28,851 nt of DNA from an uncultured Phocaeicola sp. (GTDB taxonomy: Bacteria > Bacteroidota > Bacteroidia > Bacteroidales > Bacteroidaceae): the NCBI GenBank assembly GCA_948566455.1, contig CAOYQO010000031.1, forward strand, positions 1-28,851. The letters run 5' to 3'. Positions within the stretch are counted from its first letter, which is position 1; every line of letters begins with the position of its first letter. Made by a program: the position numbers and the translations under genes. Of this stretch, positions 28,150-28,851 are shown piece by piece. The notes below the pieces were generated by a model. It had not been told where the DNA came from and ran no database searches. It worked only from the letters and a program-made list of their open reading frames with translations.

Positions 28150-28210
28150 CCGTCCACCTTCTCGTTTTACGACAACGGATAACGGGACGAAAGCCGAAAG
28201 GCGTGGACGG
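28150..28210 (+). ncRNA. Branched RNA element upstream of the TR
   Basis: CCGTCCAC (28150-28157) pairs with GTGGACGG (28203-28210), enclosing two hairpins: CTT-C-TCGT/ACGA-AAG (28158-28165 with 28187-28193) and GCC-GAAA-GGC (28193-28202, a GNRA tetraloop). It ends 18 bases before the TR match begins. DGR template RNAs need flanking structure for reverse transcription, so this is probably part of the DGR RNA. Confidence 0.6.
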
Positions 28211-28228
28211 TTGGTAGAGGGGAACAAG

Positions 28229-28282
28229 AGCTGGTTCTTTGGGGCGGTAATGCGAATAACGGTGCGAATTGCGGCTCTCGCC
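28229..28282 (+). repeat. DGR template repeat (TR), apparently shortened by 54 bases
   Basis: Near-copy of the VR, located outside any gene and ahead of the reverse transcriptase gene, as a template must be. It keeps A where the VR has G (28255). It carries the 5' 47 bases and the 3' initiation end but not the middle. The junction falls at CGGC, present at both edges of the missing block in the VR (27985-27988 and 28039-28042), so a deletion across a 4-base repeat is the simple explanation. Confidence 0.75.
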
Positions 28283-28292
28283 ATACTTATTT

Positions 28293-28567
28293 ATCGTAGA
28301 GTAATCTGCGAGTTCTCCGAGCCATGACCTTGCAGGATTTGTATCGTTGCAACGTAGTAATCAATTGGTTACGATGTCAGAAAATCAAGAATGCGGAAAG
28401 GTTGCCCTATTTGCGAAAGGCGACAAGCGGTGTTAGTAGGTTGGTTCTCGAAAGCTCCGGGCGAATTATTCAAGCAAGCAAAAACGGCTTGCAGTTATCG
28501 GAATAATTAGAATGGTCTGAACAAGACAAAATTGGAAGTATGGTGTAAATTTTAAAACAAAGCAGCA
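28293..28567 (+). ncRNA. Structured spacer between TR and reverse transcriptase
   Basis: 275 bases with no convincing gene. Hairpins seen: ACGT-A-GTAATC / GGTTAC-G-ATGT around loop AATT (28352-28376 region), TTGCC/GGCGA, and GCAAGC/GCTTGC with a 7-base loop (28474-28479, 28487-28492). In BPP-1 the spacer after the TR is needed for cDNA priming, and a similar role is likely. A 60-residue ORF here is not convincing. Confidence 0.5.
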
Positions 28568-28851
28568 GTGAATATTGGAAGAAGTGATATTGATTGGAAG
28601 AGTCTGTCGCATGATGAAATTGATATAATTATAGCGGAAAGGATAGAGGCTGACAATAGACGAATTAAAGCAAACGGTGGAAAGAAATCTAAAAGAGCCG
28701 GGTATATTCTTGAACGTATAGCAGAGATAAATAATTTACGTGAAGCGGACAAAGAAGCACAAGATGGGAAGGTTAAGAAAAACCGCTTTATCAGGCGGCA
28801 TAATCTACACCCGGAAGAAGACCTCCGAGCTTTGCAGTTGATGATCCTGAC
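28568..28851 (+). CDS. DGR reverse transcriptase, N-terminal fragment (runs off the window)
   Basis: 94 codons from a GTG start to the window end. No in-frame ATG is available upstream before a stop at 28553, so GTG is the only plausible start. Residues about 45-70, GYILERIAEINNLREADKEA, match the conserved N-terminus of DGR reverse transcriptases (GYLYERI...NLRxAxxxAxxGK type), just before the finger domain; the polymerase motifs including the YxDD-like box would lie beyond the end. About 42 residues precede this (MNIGRSDIDWKSLSHDEIDI...), which is a longer leader than most of the family has. Placement after target and TR supports the call. No avd accessory gene is visible between target and reverse transcriptase. 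Confidence 0.8.
   Translation, partial: MNIGRSDIDWKSLSHDEIDIIIAERIEADNRRIKANGGKKSKRAGYILERIAEINNLREADKEAQDGKVKKNRFIRRHNLHPEEDLRALQLMIL

Noticed and set aside
28324..28506. 60-residue ORF between TR and reverse transcriptase
   Set aside because: No recognisable protein pattern, spans several hairpins, and the region is expected to be template RNA spacer; it does not look like Avd.
1..28851. CRISPR array, insertion sequence, integrase or transposase
   Set aside because: No regularly spaced repeats of CRISPR type and no recognisable recombinase or transposase frame were seen on either strand.

Overview
The window looks like part of a temperate, long-tailed (siphovirus-type) phage or prophage of a Bacteroidales host. 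Evidence for the host is the promoter type: two sites carry the Bacteroidales -33/-7 pair TTTG-N19-TAnnTTTG (one reading right at 3770-3800, one reading left at 20693-20723), and two more have a good -7 box. Evidence for a phage is an ordered packaging, head, neck, tail tube, tape-measure and baseplate gene set. No integrase or transposase is visible, so whether it is integrated cannot be judged here.

Layout. 1-540: a small coiled-coil ORF, then a gene-free stretch with two hairpins between convergent genes. 540-3637 (minus strand): large terminase and SPP1-type portal, coupled by an ATGA overlap. 3668-3817: a divergent control region with a 26-bp palindrome. 3818-4860 (plus): a Com-like zinc-ribbon protein and eight tRNA genes (initiator Met, Phe, Asn, Trp, Gln, Glu, Ser, Tyr) with three tRNA-sized structured spacers, ended by a strong hairpin terminator. 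4951-16315: scaffold-like protein, small head protein, major capsid, connector/neck proteins, tail tube, tail chaperones with a -1 frameshift on an A10 run, an 1823-residue tape measure and a small downstream protein.

16316-20880: a regulatory/accessory cassette that interrupts the tail genes. It has four 10-bp repeats beside a promoter, a roughly 290-nt leader with predicted pseudoknots and a tRNA-like acceptor/T-arm minihelix, then Rha, a KilA-N/KilAC antirepressor, a second KilA-N protein, an unknown protein, and a membrane protein on the opposite strand with its own promoter. 20880-26765: tail tip/baseplate genes, started from a promoter that shares the 26-bp palindrome with the terminase/tRNA control region and is followed at once by an intrinsic terminator, suggesting antitermination.

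26786-28851: a diversity-generating retroelement (DGR). The target is a C-type-lectin-fold tail protein whose variable repeat (VR) lies near its C-terminus. A template-repeat (TR) copy lies downstream, flanked by strongly structured RNA, and the reverse transcriptase gene begins at 28568 and runs off the window. The TR seen here lacks 54 bases (18 codons) that the VR has, and exactly in that gap the VR has six codons that look like randomised AAY codons. The VR therefore records a longer ancestral template than the one now present.
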